Made by a program: the position numbers and the translations under genes. Under the pieces are notes generated by a model that worked only from the letters and a program-made list of their open reading frames with translations, was not told the DNA's origin and did not search any database. From NCBI RefSeq assembly GCF_018403265.1, contig NZ_BOSI01000004.1, forward strand, positions 248,001 to 312,000: DNA of 64,000 nt. Reading direction: 5' to 3'. Source of the DNA: Paenibacillus sp. J31TS4. GTDB lineage: Bacteria > Bacillota > Bacilli > Paenibacillales > NBRC-103111. Below, in pieces: positions 1 through 7,932 of the stretch (positions are counted from its first letter, which is position 1; every line of letters starts with the position of its first letter).

Positions 1-17
1 CTCTCCTCCCATGGAAC

Positions 18-44
18 AAAAAAACCAACCTGCGTTGGTTTTTA
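18..44. terminator. Hairpin with A/T tails, likely bidirectional terminator
   Basis: A 9-bp perfect stem (AAAACCAAC / GTTGGTTTT) with a CTGC loop is flanked by an A-run on the left and a T-run on the right, so it can terminate transcription on either strand. It lies downstream of greA and probably separates it from a gene off the left edge. The stem has few G/C pairs, so strength is uncertain. Confidence 0.55.
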
Positions 45-176
45 CGCCGGGCTTTCCCCTCCCAATCGGGTCCTTGCTAACGGCTGCGTATCCGCTGCTG
101 GAGGCGTCGGCCCATCCGGGAGCACTTCCTAAAGGCTCCCCGCGATCCTTGCGGGCCTTGCCGGCCCTTGCTCGCC

Positions 177-653
177 CTAGCCGATCTTGATGTCGAGCAG
201 CTCGTACTTAATGACGCCCATCGGCGCATCTACCTCGACTGTGTCGCCGACAGCCTTGCCGAGCAGCGCTTTGCCGAGCGGGCTCTCGTACGAGATTTTG
301 TCCTCCATCACGTCGGCCTCCGCCGGCCCGACGATCTTGTACTGGATCTTCTCCGCGACTTCCAGGTCGTTCAGCACGACGGTGGCGCCTACCTGAACGG
401 TAGAGGCGTCAGCAGTGTCTGCGATGCGGGCGGTCCGGAGCATCTTTTCCAGCGTCGCGATGCGGCCTTCCATGAACCCCTGCTCGTCCTTCGCCGAGTG
501 GTACTCGCTGTTTTCCTTCAGATCGCCGTAGCTGATCGCCGTCTTGATCCGGCTGGCCAGCTCCTTGCGCTTGACCGTCTTGAGCTCCTCGAGCTCCGCC
601 TCCAGCTTGGCGTAGCCTTCCCGGGTTAAAATGACTGCATTTTCGTTCGTCAT
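177..653 (-). CDS. greA: Transcription elongation factor GreA
   Basis: This 158-residue protein has the family's usual length and layout: an N-terminal antiparallel coiled coil (about residues 1-75, including the conserved YGDLKENSEYHSAKDEQ stretch whose acidic tip enters the RNA polymerase secondary channel) followed by the FKBP-like C-terminal domain ending SYESPLGKALLGKAVGDTVEV. GreA rescues backtracked polymerase by stimulating cleavage of the transcript 3' end. The start is the ATG at 653, because GGAGAG lies upstream at proper spacing and the protein then begins MTNENAVILT as in other Bacilli. An upstream in-frame ATG at 710 would add 19 atypical residues. A repeat-rich spacer lies upstream. 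Confidence 0.97.
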   Translation of the reverse strand: MTNENAVILTREGYAKLEAELEELKTVKRKELASRIKTAISYGDLKENSEYHSAKDEQGFMEGRIATLEKMLRTARIADTADASTVQVGATVVLNDLEVAEKIQYKIVGPAEADVMEDKISYESPLGKALLGKAVGDTVEVDAPMGVIKYELLDIKIG

Positions 654-741
654 AAGGCACTCTCTCCTGTATCCATATAAATTCAAGCTTTGCCCTGGAT
701 GGTAGGGCACGGCTTGTGGATCTGCTTGATTTGACTTGTTT

Positions 742-789
742 GGTTCTGCTTGCTTTGATTCGTTGGGTTCTGCTTGCTTTGATTCGTTG
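742..789. repeat. Two perfect 24-bp tandem repeats with degenerate flanking copies
   Basis: Positions 742-765 and 766-789 are identical 24-mers starting GGTTCTGCTTGCTTTGATT. Further decayed copies sharing TTCTGCTTG continue to about 865 and one lies at about 720-735. The array fills the greA-rluF spacer (654-1069). No open frame or known element explains it. Read on the other strand it encodes repeated SRTQRIK-like peptides in an ORF that overlaps greA, which I take as a shadow. Confidence 0.8.
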
Positions 790-1069
790 GGTTCTGCTTG
801 TTTTGTCTGATTCTGCTTGCTTTAGTCCTGCTTCGCTTGTTATGTCGGGTTCTGCATGATTTGTTTGGCTCGACTCCGTATGGCTGCTCACTTGTTTTAT
901 TTCGCCGCCCGTGATGGCATTCCCTGCTAGCCTTCCCACTTCCGCTTCCTGCCTATACCCGCCCCCGCCCTTCCCACATGTCCGTCTCCGCTGCTTCGTT
1001 GCGTTCTTTCCGCTAAACTTATACACTAAACGGGAACCCAGACAGGCATTCTACTACAATATAGGTGTG

Positions 1070-1783
1070 ATGACATTGCGGATTAACAAATACATCAGCG
1101 AATCGGGCATGACGTCCCGGCGGGAGGCCGACAAATGGATCACGAGCGGCCGGGTCACCATTAACGGCAAGGTAGCGGAGCTCGGAAGCCAGGTCGAGCC
1201 GGGGGACGACGTGCGCGTGGATGGCCGCCGGATCAAGCAGGAGGAGGAGCTCGTCTACCTCGCGCTTAACAAGCCCGTCGGCATTACGAGTACGACGGAA
1301 CGCCGGGTAAAGGGCAATATCGTCGATTTCGTGAACCATCCGCTGCGGATATTCCACGTCGGCCGGCTGGACAAAGATTCCGAGGGGCTCATCCTGCTCA
1401 CCAACGACGGCGATATCGTCAATGAGATCCTCCGTGCCGAGAACAAGCACGAGAAGGAATACATCGTCACGGTGGACAAGCCCATCACGCCCTGGTTTCT
1501 GAGCCGGATGGCAGAAGGGGTAGAGATTCTGGACACCGTTACGCTGCCATGCAAGGTGACTCAAATGGACAAGCACGTGTTCCGGATTATCCTCACCCAG
1601 GGATTGAACCGCCAAATCCGCCGGATGTGCTCGGCGCTCGGCTACGAGGTGCGCCGGCTGCAGCGCATCCGGATCATGAACATTCACTTGAAAGGGCTGC
1701 CGGTCGGCCGCTGGCGCGACCTGACCGAGCAGGAAAAGAACCAGCTGTTTCGCGATCTGAATTACCGGCCGAAACAGCACTGA
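1070..1783 (+). CDS. rluF: 23S rRNA pseudouridine synthase RluF-type
   Basis: This 237-residue enzyme matches the RsuA/RluB/E/F family. An N-terminal S4 RNA-binding domain ([20 protein letters not shown]) is followed by the catalytic domain with the family motif [18 protein letters not shown], whose Asp is the nucleophile, and by the [12 protein letters not shown] segment. NIVDFVNHP and [13 protein letters not shown] are especially close to E. coli RluF, which modifies U2604 of 23S rRNA. The open frame extends upstream to 911, but that sequence is low-complexity and unlike the family. The ATG at 1070 has only a weak AGGTG close by, so a start two codons downstream at the TTG is possible. Confidence 0.9.
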   Translation: MTLRINKYISESGMTSRREADKWITSGRVTINGKVAELGSQVEPGDDVRVDGRRIKQEEELVYLALNKPVGITSTTERRVKGNIVDFVNHPLRIFHVGRLDKDSEGLILLTNDGDIVNEILRAENKHEKEYIVTVDKPITPWFLSRMAEGVEILDTVTLPCKVTQMDKHVFRIILTQGLNRQIRRMCSALGYEVRRLQRIRIMNIHLKGLPVGRWRDLTEQEKNQLFRDLNYRPKQH

Positions 1784-1815
1784 CGGTTCCGAGCGGCCAT
1801 CGGCCGCCGACTGCC

Positions 1816-1850
1816 AAACAAGGGTATCCGGACACCGGATACCCTTGTTT
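1816..1850. terminator. Perfect 15-bp hairpin between convergent rluF and rlmN
   Basis: AAACAAGGGTATCCG (1816-1830) pairs exactly with 1836-1850 around a 5-base loop. It lies between two convergent genes and can serve as a terminator for both, although the U-tract is only three bases long on each strand. Confidence 0.8.
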
Positions 1851-1898
1851 GCGTGCATGTGAGGCTCGGCAGGACGATGTAAGCAGGCCGGCTGCCCG

Positions 1899-2984
1899 CT
1901 ATTGCGCCGCTTTCGCCCGGCCGTTCTCTCCCGCCCGCTTGATCTGCTTGCTGCGAAGCTGTCCGCAGGCTGCGTCGATATCGGTGCCGTGCTCCATCCG
2001 CACGCTGCAGCTGATGCCTTCTTTCTTCAGCGTGTCGTAGAACTTCAGGACGGAGTCTTTCTCGCTGCGCTGGTACTGGCTGTGTTCGTCAACCGGATTG
2101 TACGGAATGAGGTTGACGTTGAAGTACCGGCTCCGATTGCGGATGAGCGCTGCGAGCTCCCGTGCCTGTTCCTCCCCGTCGTTGACATCCTTCAGCAGAA
2201 TATACTCAAGCGTCACTCTGCGCTTCGTCTTCTCCAGATAATAGTCGACGGCCTCCATCAGCCGCTCGATCGGAATGCCCCGGTTGATCTTCATGATCCG
2301 CGTGCGCAGCTCGTTGTTCGGCGCATGCAGCGAGATCGCGAGGTTGACCTTGAGATCCGCATCGGTGAAGGCGAAGAGCTTGTCGGCCAAGCCGCTCGTC
2401 GAGACGGTGATTCGTCTCGGTCCGATCGCGAGACCCTTGGCGTCCTTGATCACCTGGAGGAAATCGACCAGATTGGCGAAATTGTCGAACGGTTCCCCAA
2501 TACCCATGACAACGACATGGCTGACCCGCTCTCCGTTGCCCGCCCGGTCAAGATACAGCTGGACCTGCATGATCTGCTCGACAATCTCCCCGCTCGACAG
2601 ATCCCGCGTCTTGGCGAGCAGCCCGCTTGCGCAGAAGCTGCAGCCGATGTTGCAGCCGACCTGGGTCGTCACGCAAACTGACAGGCCGTACTTCTGCCGC
2701 ATCAGCACCGTCTCGATCAGGTTGCCGTCGGCGAGCCGGAACAGGAATTTTACCGTCCCGTCGGCGGCTTCCTGCCTCGTATGCTCGGTCAGCGTTCGGA
2801 TGGAGAAGCTCTCCTCCAGCAGCTGCCGCAAATCTTCCTTGACGTCCGTCATATCGGAAAAGGACGTGACCCGCTTCCGGTACAGCCAGTCCCACACCAG
2901 AGCGGCGCGGGATCGTTTGTATCCGCGCTCCTCCAGCCAGGCGGCGAGCTGCTCGGCGGTCCGTCCATAAATGGATTCTTTCAT
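1899..2984 (-). CDS. rlmN: RlmN-type radical SAM methyltransferase (23S rRNA A2503 / tRNA A37)
   Basis: This 361-residue protein carries the radical SAM cluster motif CxxxCxxC at residues 111-118 (CNIGCSFC), the SAM-contacting MGIGEPFDN segment, and the C-terminal AACGQL that holds the methyl-carrier cysteine. RlmN makes C2-methyladenosine in 23S rRNA and some tRNAs. The sequence follows Bacillus RlmN throughout ([24 protein letters not shown]) rather than the resistance enzyme Cfr, which has MGMGEA in place of MGIGEP. The ATG at 2984 has GAGGG about 10 bases upstream. Paenibacillaceae often encode more than one RlmN-like paralogue, so this may be either the housekeeping copy or a second one. 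Confidence 0.9.
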   Translation of the reverse strand: MKESIYGRTAEQLAAWLEERGYKRSRAALVWDWLYRKRVTSFSDMTDVKEDLRQLLEESFSIRTLTEHTRQEAADGTVKFLFRLADGNLIETVLMRQKYGLSVCVTTQVGCNIGCSFCASGLLAKTRDLSSGEIVEQIMQVQLYLDRAGNGERVSHVVVMGIGEPFDNFANLVDFLQVIKDAKGLAIGPRRITVSTSGLADKLFAFTDADLKVNLAISLHAPNNELRTRIMKINRGIPIERLMEAVDYYLEKTKRRVTLEYILLKDVNDGEEQARELAALIRNRSRYFNVNLIPYNPVDEHSQYQRSEKDSVLKFYDTLKKEGISCSVRMEHGTDIDAACGQLRSKQIKRAGENGRAKAAQ

Positions 2985-3152
2985 AATAGGCTTGCCCTCA
3001 TTTCAAAAAAAGCTGGCTGCTGATCGCAGCCGTCGATTGCCGCGAACGCGGCCATCTTCTCGTATTGTCCCAAACTTTGCCCGGGAACACAAGGGGAAGA
3101 GCGCGCCCGGCCGGATGCAAATCGCTCCAGCAGGCGCTCACCGCTTCCGTGC

Positions 3153-3180
3153 GGGCGGGCCACTTAAACAAAGCCCGCCC
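3153..3180 (-). terminator. GC-rich hairpin after the ATPase gene
   Basis: GGGCGGGC and GCCCGCCC pair around a 12-base loop just downstream of the ATPase stop codon. There is no clear U-tract, so it could act as a weak or factor-assisted terminator. The rest of the 2985-3190 spacer shows nothing recognisable. Confidence 0.45.
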
Positions 3181-3190
3181 ATACACGGCA

Positions 3191-5122
3191 TTAACGCAGC
3201 AGGCGCAGACCGTTCAGGATGACGAGAATCGTGCTGCCCTCGTGCCCGACGACTCCAAGCGGCAGCGGAATGCCGGTCAGGAAGTTGGAGAGGATGAGCG
3301 AGACGATGACGGCAATGGCGAAGACCATGTTCTGCTTCACCACCGTCCGCATGCGGCGGCCGAGCACGATGGCCTCGTTGATTTTGTCTAGATCGTCGTT
3401 CATCAGCACGAGGTCCGCCGTCTCCAGCGCCGCGTCGCTGCCGGTTCCCCCCATCGCGATGCCCACCGAGGCCGCGGCGAGAGCCGGGGCGTCGTTCACG
3501 CCGTCCCCGACCATCGCCACCTGGCCGTACCGCTCGCGCAATGCCTTGATCTGCGTCAGCTTATCCTCAGGCAGCAGCTCCGCAAAGACGAGGTCGATAC
3601 CCGCCTCGCGGGCAATGGCCTCGGCCGTCAGCCGCTGGTCGCCCGTCAGCATCGCGACCTGCACGCCCTGCCGCTTCAGCTTGGCGATTACGGTCTTCAT
3701 CTGCGGCCGGATGCGATCCTGCATCGCCAGAATGCCGGCAATCCCCGCCCCATTCTTCACCAGCACGACCGTCTTGCCCTGCTCCTCGAGCCGCTTCACC
3801 TCAGCCTGCAGGGACGGCTCGGTCTCCGCCTCCGGGAAGAGGCCGGGCTTGCCGATCGTCCACTGCTCGCCATCTATTGCGGCCTGCACGCCCCAGCCGA
3901 TCAATGCCTGGTAATCGGTCGTACGGATGAGCGGCAGCCCTTCCCCGAACGCTTTCTGGACGATCGCCTTGGATAGCGGGTGGTTCGACAGCGCCTCGAC
4001 CGAAGCCGCCGCCTGGAGCAGACCCGCTTCGTCCAGGCCCTGCAGCGGCACGATATCGGTCACCTGCGGCGTGCCGGACGTCAGCGTGCCCGTCTTATCG
4101 AACGCGATGACCTTTACCTGCGCCAGGTTCTCGAGATGGACGCCTCCCTTGAACAGGACGCCCTTCCTCGCGCTGTTGGAGATTGCCGACAGCATCGCCG
4201 GCATGATCGAGGCGACGAGCGCGCACGGGGAGGCGACGACGAGGAACACCATCGCGCGGTAGAACGTCACGTTCCAGTCCCAGCCGAACAGCCAGTGCGG
4301 CGCCGTCATGAGCACCGCGGTCGCCAGCAGGATGACACGGGCGTAGATACGCTCGAACCGCTCGATGAACCGCTGGGAACGGGGCATCTCATTGCGTGCC
4401 TCCTGCACAAGGCGGATGATCCGCGAGACGAGCGTCGACTCGCTGGACGTCGTCACCTCGATGAACAGCGCACCTTCGCCGTTCAGCGTACCGGCGAAAA
4501 CCTCATCACCCTCCTGCTTGTCGACGGGGATGCTCTCGCCCGTAATGGAAGCCTGGTTGACGGAGGAGCGCCCTTCCCGAACGATGCCGTCCGCCGGAAT
4601 GTTCTCTCCTGTCTTGACTACGACGAGGTCGCCGACGCGCAGCATCTCGATGGGCACTACCCGTTCCTTGCCATTCTGCACGAGGACGGCGGTTTCCGGC
4701 TTCAAATCCATGAGAGCGGAGATGTCCTTGGAGCTTCTGGCCATCGTCATCGTCTCCAGCGCTCCGCTCAGCGAGAAGATGAAGATCAGCATCGCCCCCT
4801 CGGCCCAGTAGCCGATACAGGCGGCGCCCAGCGCGGCGAGGATCATGAGCAGGTTGACGTCGAGCTCCTTCTCCCGGACGAGCGTCAGCACGCCCTCCTT
4901 GGCTTTTACGTAACCGCCGATAACATAAGCCAGCAAATAGAGAGCGACAGAGGCCGCCGGGGCCCAATGGCCCGCCAGCCAGGCGATTGCCATAAGGCAG
5001 CCGCTCGCGATGGCCGCGGCCATTTCGCCGTGGCGTTCCAGCCATTCGTTTCGTTTGCGCGGATCTGGATCCGGGATCGGGCGGCGTTCGGCGGGAGATA
5101 CAGCTTCAACGGTTGGGGTCAT
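3191..5122 (-). CDS. pfeT: P1B-4 type metal-efflux ATPase (PfeT/ZosA-like)
   Basis: This 643-residue P-type ATPase lacks an N-terminal heavy-metal-binding domain. It has the actuator TGES (about 194), the P1B-4 ion-path motif SPC in a membrane helix (about 298), the phosphorylation motif DKTGT (about 342), a GDGVND hinge, and HEGST in the last helix. SPC plus HEG(G/S)T defines P1B-4 pumps, which export Fe(II), Co(II) or related ions; B. subtilis PfeT (formerly ZosA) exports Fe(II) under PerR/Fur control. The start is ATG 5122 because AAAGGAG sits about 9 bases upstream; in-frame ATGs at 5143 and 5185 lack this. Fur- and PerR-type boxes lie 94-170 bp upstream, supporting an iron-efflux role. 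The exact ion is inference. Confidence 0.9.
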   Translation of the reverse strand: MTPTVEAVSPAERRPIPDPDPRKRNEWLERHGEMAAAIASGCLMAIAWLAGHWAPAASVALYLLAYVIGGYVKAKEGVLTLVREKELDVNLLMILAALGAACIGYWAEGAMLIFIFSLSGALETMTMARSSKDISALMDLKPETAVLVQNGKERVVPIEMLRVGDLVVVKTGENIPADGIVREGRSSVNQASITGESIPVDKQEGDEVFAGTLNGEGALFIEVTTSSESTLVSRIIRLVQEARNEMPRSQRFIERFERIYARVILLATAVLMTAPHWLFGWDWNVTFYRAMVFLVVASPCALVASIMPAMLSAISNSARKGVLFKGGVHLENLAQVKVIAFDKTGTLTSGTPQVTDIVPLQGLDEAGLLQAAASVEALSNHPLSKAIVQKAFGEGLPLIRTTDYQALIGWGVQAAIDGEQWTIGKPGLFPEAETEPSLQAEVKRLEEQGKTVVLVKNGAGIAGILAMQDRIRPQMKTVIAKLKRQGVQVAMLTGDQRLTAEAIAREAGIDLVFAELLPEDKLTQIKALRERYGQVAMVGDGVNDAPALAAASVGIAMGGTGSDAALETADLVLMNDDLDKINEAIVLGRRMRTVVKQNMVFAIAVIVSLILSNFLTGIPLPLGVVGHEGSTILVILNGLRLLR

Positions 5123-5215
5123 CGGTAACAGCTCCTTTTCCATTTGAGAATGAATATCGTTATTACTGCCCTTAAAATGGGTCATGCTGCCCCTGAAGCC
5201 AGGGACAGCATGCGT

Positions 5216-5230
5216 TGAGAATGATTATCA
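5216..5230. promoter_or_regulatory. Fur-type 7-1-7 box
   Basis: TGAGAATGATTATCA differs from the Bacillus Fur consensus TGATAATNATTATCA at one base. It lies about 94 bp upstream of the ATPase start and about 250 bp before the divergent transporter. Confidence 0.75.
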
Positions 5231-5274
5231 TTTTTGGTTTACTGCACAAATTTTGCGTACGGCAAACTCCTTAT

Positions 5275-5289
5275 TTATAATCATTATAA
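5275..5289. promoter_or_regulatory. Perfect PerR-type 7-1-7 box
   Basis: TTATAATCATTATAA is an exact match to the B. subtilis PerR consensus TTATAATNATTATAA and a perfect palindrome around the central C. It sits in the divergent spacer between the metal ATPase (-) and the POT transporter (+), so either or both could be controlled. The knowledge that pfeT belongs to the PerR regulon in B. subtilis favours the ATPase. Confidence 0.8.
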
Positions 5290-5476
5290 TTAAGGGCAAG
5301 GAAAAAGTAAACCCCTCTGCCGCCTATTTCCACTCTTACCGCCCGGCAGATTCGCCGCCAAATGGGGCGCCGGTCCATTCAAGAGATTGTCTTCCAGCCA
5401 ACTTGGGTAAGATAACAGGGAATCGGATACGCATCGGCTTCCTGACCCTATTATCCAGCCAGAGGAGACTGAATCT

Positions 5477-6970
5477 ATGTCAGCAACAGACCGTCAATCG
5501 ATTGTGGACAGCGTTCCGCAGCAGGGCTTCTTCGGTCATCCGAAAGGACTCTTCACCCTGTTCTTCACTGAATTCTGGGAACGCTTCTCCTATTACGGGA
5601 TGCGCGCCATTCTCGTCTACTACATGTACTACGAAGTATCTCGAGGCGGCCTCGGCTTCACGGAGACGACGGCGCTCGCGATCATGTCGATCTACGGCTC
5701 GCTTGTCTACATGTCGGGTATTATCGGCGGCTGGCTCGCCGACCGGGTCTTCGGCATGTCGCGGGCCGTCTTCATCGGCGGCGTCTTCATCATGTTCGGA
5801 CACCTGGCGCTGGCCGTGCCCGGCAATGCGGCCATGTTTTTCGTGTCCATGGTGCTCATCGTGCTCGGCACCGGCCTGCTCAAGCCGAACGTGTCCAGCA
5901 TCGTCGGGGAGATCTACAGCGAGAAGGACGCACGGCGGGACGCGGGCTTCAGCATCTTTTACATGGGGATTAACCTCGGCGGCTTCCTGGCCCCTCTCAC
6001 GGTGGGCACAGTCGGCAGCAGGAGCAGCTTCCACCTCGGCTTCGGCCTGGCCGCCGTCGGTATGTTCATCGGCCTGGTTGTCTTTCTCGTCACCCGCAAG
6101 TCCTACCTGGGACTGGCCGGCACCGTCGTGCCCAATCCGCTTGCCGCGGACGAGAAAAAGAAGCTGGCCGTCTGGCTGGTCGCGGCCGTCGTCGTCCTGG
6201 GCATCCTGGTTGCGGCCGCCATTCCCACAGGACTGCTCACCTTCCAAACGTTCATTACGCTGGTCGGCATCCTGGGCTTCCTTATTCCGACCGTCTACTT
6301 CATCATCATGTACCGCAGCCCCAAGACGACCGCGGTGGAGCGTTCCCGCGTCATCGCCTATATTCCGCTCTTCCTGGCCTCCGTCATGTTCTGGGCGATC
6401 CAGGAGCAGGGGGCGACGATTCTCGCCAATTTTGCGGACAAGCGCACGCTCTTGGTCATCGGAAGCCTGCATCTGTATCCGGCCTGGTTCCAGTCGCTGA
6501 ATCCGCTCTTCATCATTGTCCTGGCGCCGGTCTTCGCGTGGCTCTGGGTCAAGCTGGGCGACCGCCAGCCGACGATTCCGCAGAAGTTCTCGCTCGGCCT
6601 CCTGTTCGCCGGCCTGTCCTTTCTGGTCATTCTCGTCCCCGCTCTGCTCGGCGGCGAGAACTCGCTCGTCCATCCGATCTGGCTCGTGCTGAGCTACCTG
6701 ATCGTCGTCATCGGGGAGCTGTGCCTCTCGCCGGTCGGCCTGTCGGCGACCACCAAGCTGGCGCCCGCAGCCTTCACCGCGCAGACGATGAGCCTGTGGT
6801 TTCTCTCCAACGCCGCAGCGCAGGCGATCAACGCCCAGATCGTCAAGTTCTACACGCCGGAGACCGAGATGCAGTACTTCGGTGTCATCGGCGGGGCGGC
6901 GCTCGTGCTCAGTCTCGTGCTGTATCTGCTTTCCTCCAAAATCCAGGGATTCATGAAAGGCGTCAAGTAG
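5477..6970 (+). CDS. dtpT: POT/PTR family proton-coupled di-/tripeptide transporter
   Basis: This 497-residue membrane protein has the proton-oligopeptide transporter signature FTEFWERFSYYGMRAIL near residue 30 (ExxER-type motif of helix 1). The GxxxADxxxG-type loop IIGGWLADRVFGMSR follows helix 2, and LGTGLLKPNVSSIVGE is the PTR2 signature. The family imports di- and tripeptides with protons; B. subtilis and Lactococcus DtpT are the closest named relatives. AGAGGAGA precedes the ATG. It is divergent from the metal ATPase and followed by a strong terminator, so it is a single-gene unit. Confidence 0.9.
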   Translation: MSATDRQSIVDSVPQQGFFGHPKGLFTLFFTEFWERFSYYGMRAILVYYMYYEVSRGGLGFTETTALAIMSIYGSLVYMSGIIGGWLADRVFGMSRAVFIGGVFIMFGHLALAVPGNAAMFFVSMVLIVLGTGLLKPNVSSIVGEIYSEKDARRDAGFSIFYMGINLGGFLAPLTVGTVGSRSSFHLGFGLAAVGMFIGLVVFLVTRKSYLGLAGTVVPNPLAADEKKKLAVWLVAAVVVLGILVAAAIPTGLLTFQTFITLVGILGFLIPTVYFIIMYRSPKTTAVERSRVIAYIPLFLASVMFWAIQEQGATILANFADKRTLLVIGSLHLYPAWFQSLNPLFIIVLAPVFAWLWVKLGDRQPTIPQKFSLGLLFAGLSFLVILVPALLGGENSLVHPIWLVLSYLIVVIGELCLSPVGLSATTKLAPAAFTAQTMSLWFLSNAAAQAINAQIVKFYTPETEMQYFGVIGGAALVLSLVLYLLSSKIQGFMKGVK

Positions 6971-6980
6971 GGGAGTTGTC

Positions 6981-7014
6981 AAAAGCCGGGTTCCCGATCG
7001 GGAACCCGGCTTTT
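6981..7014. terminator. Strong rho-independent terminator
   Basis: AAAAGCCGGGTTCCC and its exact complement flank a GATC loop, ending in TTTT. It lies between convergent genes, so it can stop transcription from both sides. Confidence 0.9.
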
Positions 7015-7043
7015 CGCTGAGTATAGACTGCCTGTTTCGGTTA

Positions 7044-7907
7044 TTAGCGGGAATCCGCGCTCGCCCCCGGAGTCGTCCGCTTAAGGAGGAATTCCGCCGT
7101 GACCGGCAAATGATCGGATGCATTGGTGCGAATGACCTCTGCCGACACCCAATCCATGTCCCCTGTGAAGAAGATGTAATCGGCCCGGATGCGGGGATTC
7201 TCAACCGGGAACGTATAGGCATCCCCGCTGCTTGCGAAGGCGTCCTCGAACACGGCCATGTTCTCCATCTCCACTGTATCCGGCGCGGCATTGAAATCGC
7301 CGGTCACGATAGCAGTCCCTCCCCGCTCGCTTACGATGCGGGCGACCTCGCCGGTTTGAACCGTTCGTTCGGCTACGCTCAAACCGAGATGAGTGCTGTA
7401 GAAATGGACGTGGTTCCCCTTCACGTTGACGACCGCCTCCAGCATGCCGCGCTGCTCCGCTCGCGGCTCAAGCGGATCGCTCGTGAGCAGATGATTCTCC
7501 TGTGCGATGATCGGATACCTGCTCAGTACTGCGTTGCCGTACTGGCGGCGGTTTCCGTCCTCCTCCAGCGGATCGCGGTCGAGATTGGCCCCAAAGGCGT
7601 ACTGCATGCCCAGATAATCGGCCAGCCACCGGGCCTCGTCCTCGAAATCACTGCGGGACGACCAGTGGTTGTCGACCTCCTGCAGTCCGATGATGTCGGC
7701 GCCGCTTGCGGCTAGAACATCGCCGACGCGCTTCAGATCGAGGACATTGTCGTCGCCCGCACCATGGTGGATGTTGTAGGACATTGCCTTGACCTTGACT
7801 TCCTCTCCTTTGGGAAAGGCCGGCGGGGCCTCCTTGGCGGTGAGCGTGCCGCCCGTGAACAGAGACAGCGCCAGAACCAGTACTGACAAGCCGAACGGTT
7901 TTTTCAT
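7044..7907 (-). CDS. Secreted endonuclease/exonuclease/phosphatase (DNase I fold) protein
   Basis: This 287-residue protein has a cleavable-type signal peptide (MKKPFGLSVLVLALSLFTGG) followed by an EEP domain. The catalytic and metal motifs are visible in order: MSYNIHHG, GLQEVD (metal Glu), GDFNA, and SDHLPV (catalytic His). The superfamily includes DNases, phosphodiesterases and sphingomyelinases; the substrate cannot be read from sequence. It starts 25 bp after the upstream solute-binding protein gene with GGGAGGA as ribosome-binding site, so the two are probably co-transcribed. A role in breaking down a phosphodiester substrate outside the cell is a reasonable inference. Confidence 0.85.
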   Translation of the reverse strand: MKKPFGLSVLVLALSLFTGGTLTAKEAPPAFPKGEEVKVKAMSYNIHHGAGDDNVLDLKRVGDVLAASGADIIGLQEVDNHWSSRSDFEDEARWLADYLGMQYAFGANLDRDPLEEDGNRRQYGNAVLSRYPIIAQENHLLTSDPLEPRAEQRGMLEAVVNVKGNHVHFYSTHLGLSVAERTVQTGEVARIVSERGGTAIVTGDFNAAPDTVEMENMAVFEDAFASSGDAYTFPVENPRIRADYIFFTGDMDWVSAEVIRTNASDHLPVTAEFLLKRTTPGASADSR

Positions 7908-7932
7908 GCTTCATTCCTCCCGATTGGATAGA

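Noticed and set aside
742-870. CRISPR array
   Set aside because: The 24-bp units are contiguous with no spacers and no cas genes are near.
1899-2984. Cfr-type antibiotic resistance methyltransferase
   Set aside because: The sequence follows RlmN (MGIGEPFDN and flanking blocks) rather than Cfr.
3980-5128. 382-residue open frame on the plus strand across the metal ATPase
   Set aside because: It is the antisense shadow of the ATPase gene; composition is low-complexity and no ribosome-binding site precedes it.
5144-5158. Third Fur box near the ATPase start
   Set aside because: TGAGAATGAATATCG matches only one half-site of the consensus and lies between alternative start codons.
5480-7291. 603-residue open frame on the minus strand opposite the POT transporter
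   Set aside because: It is very rich in Asp, Glu, Arg and His with no recognisable domain, and mirrors the codon pattern of the real membrane protein on the other strand.
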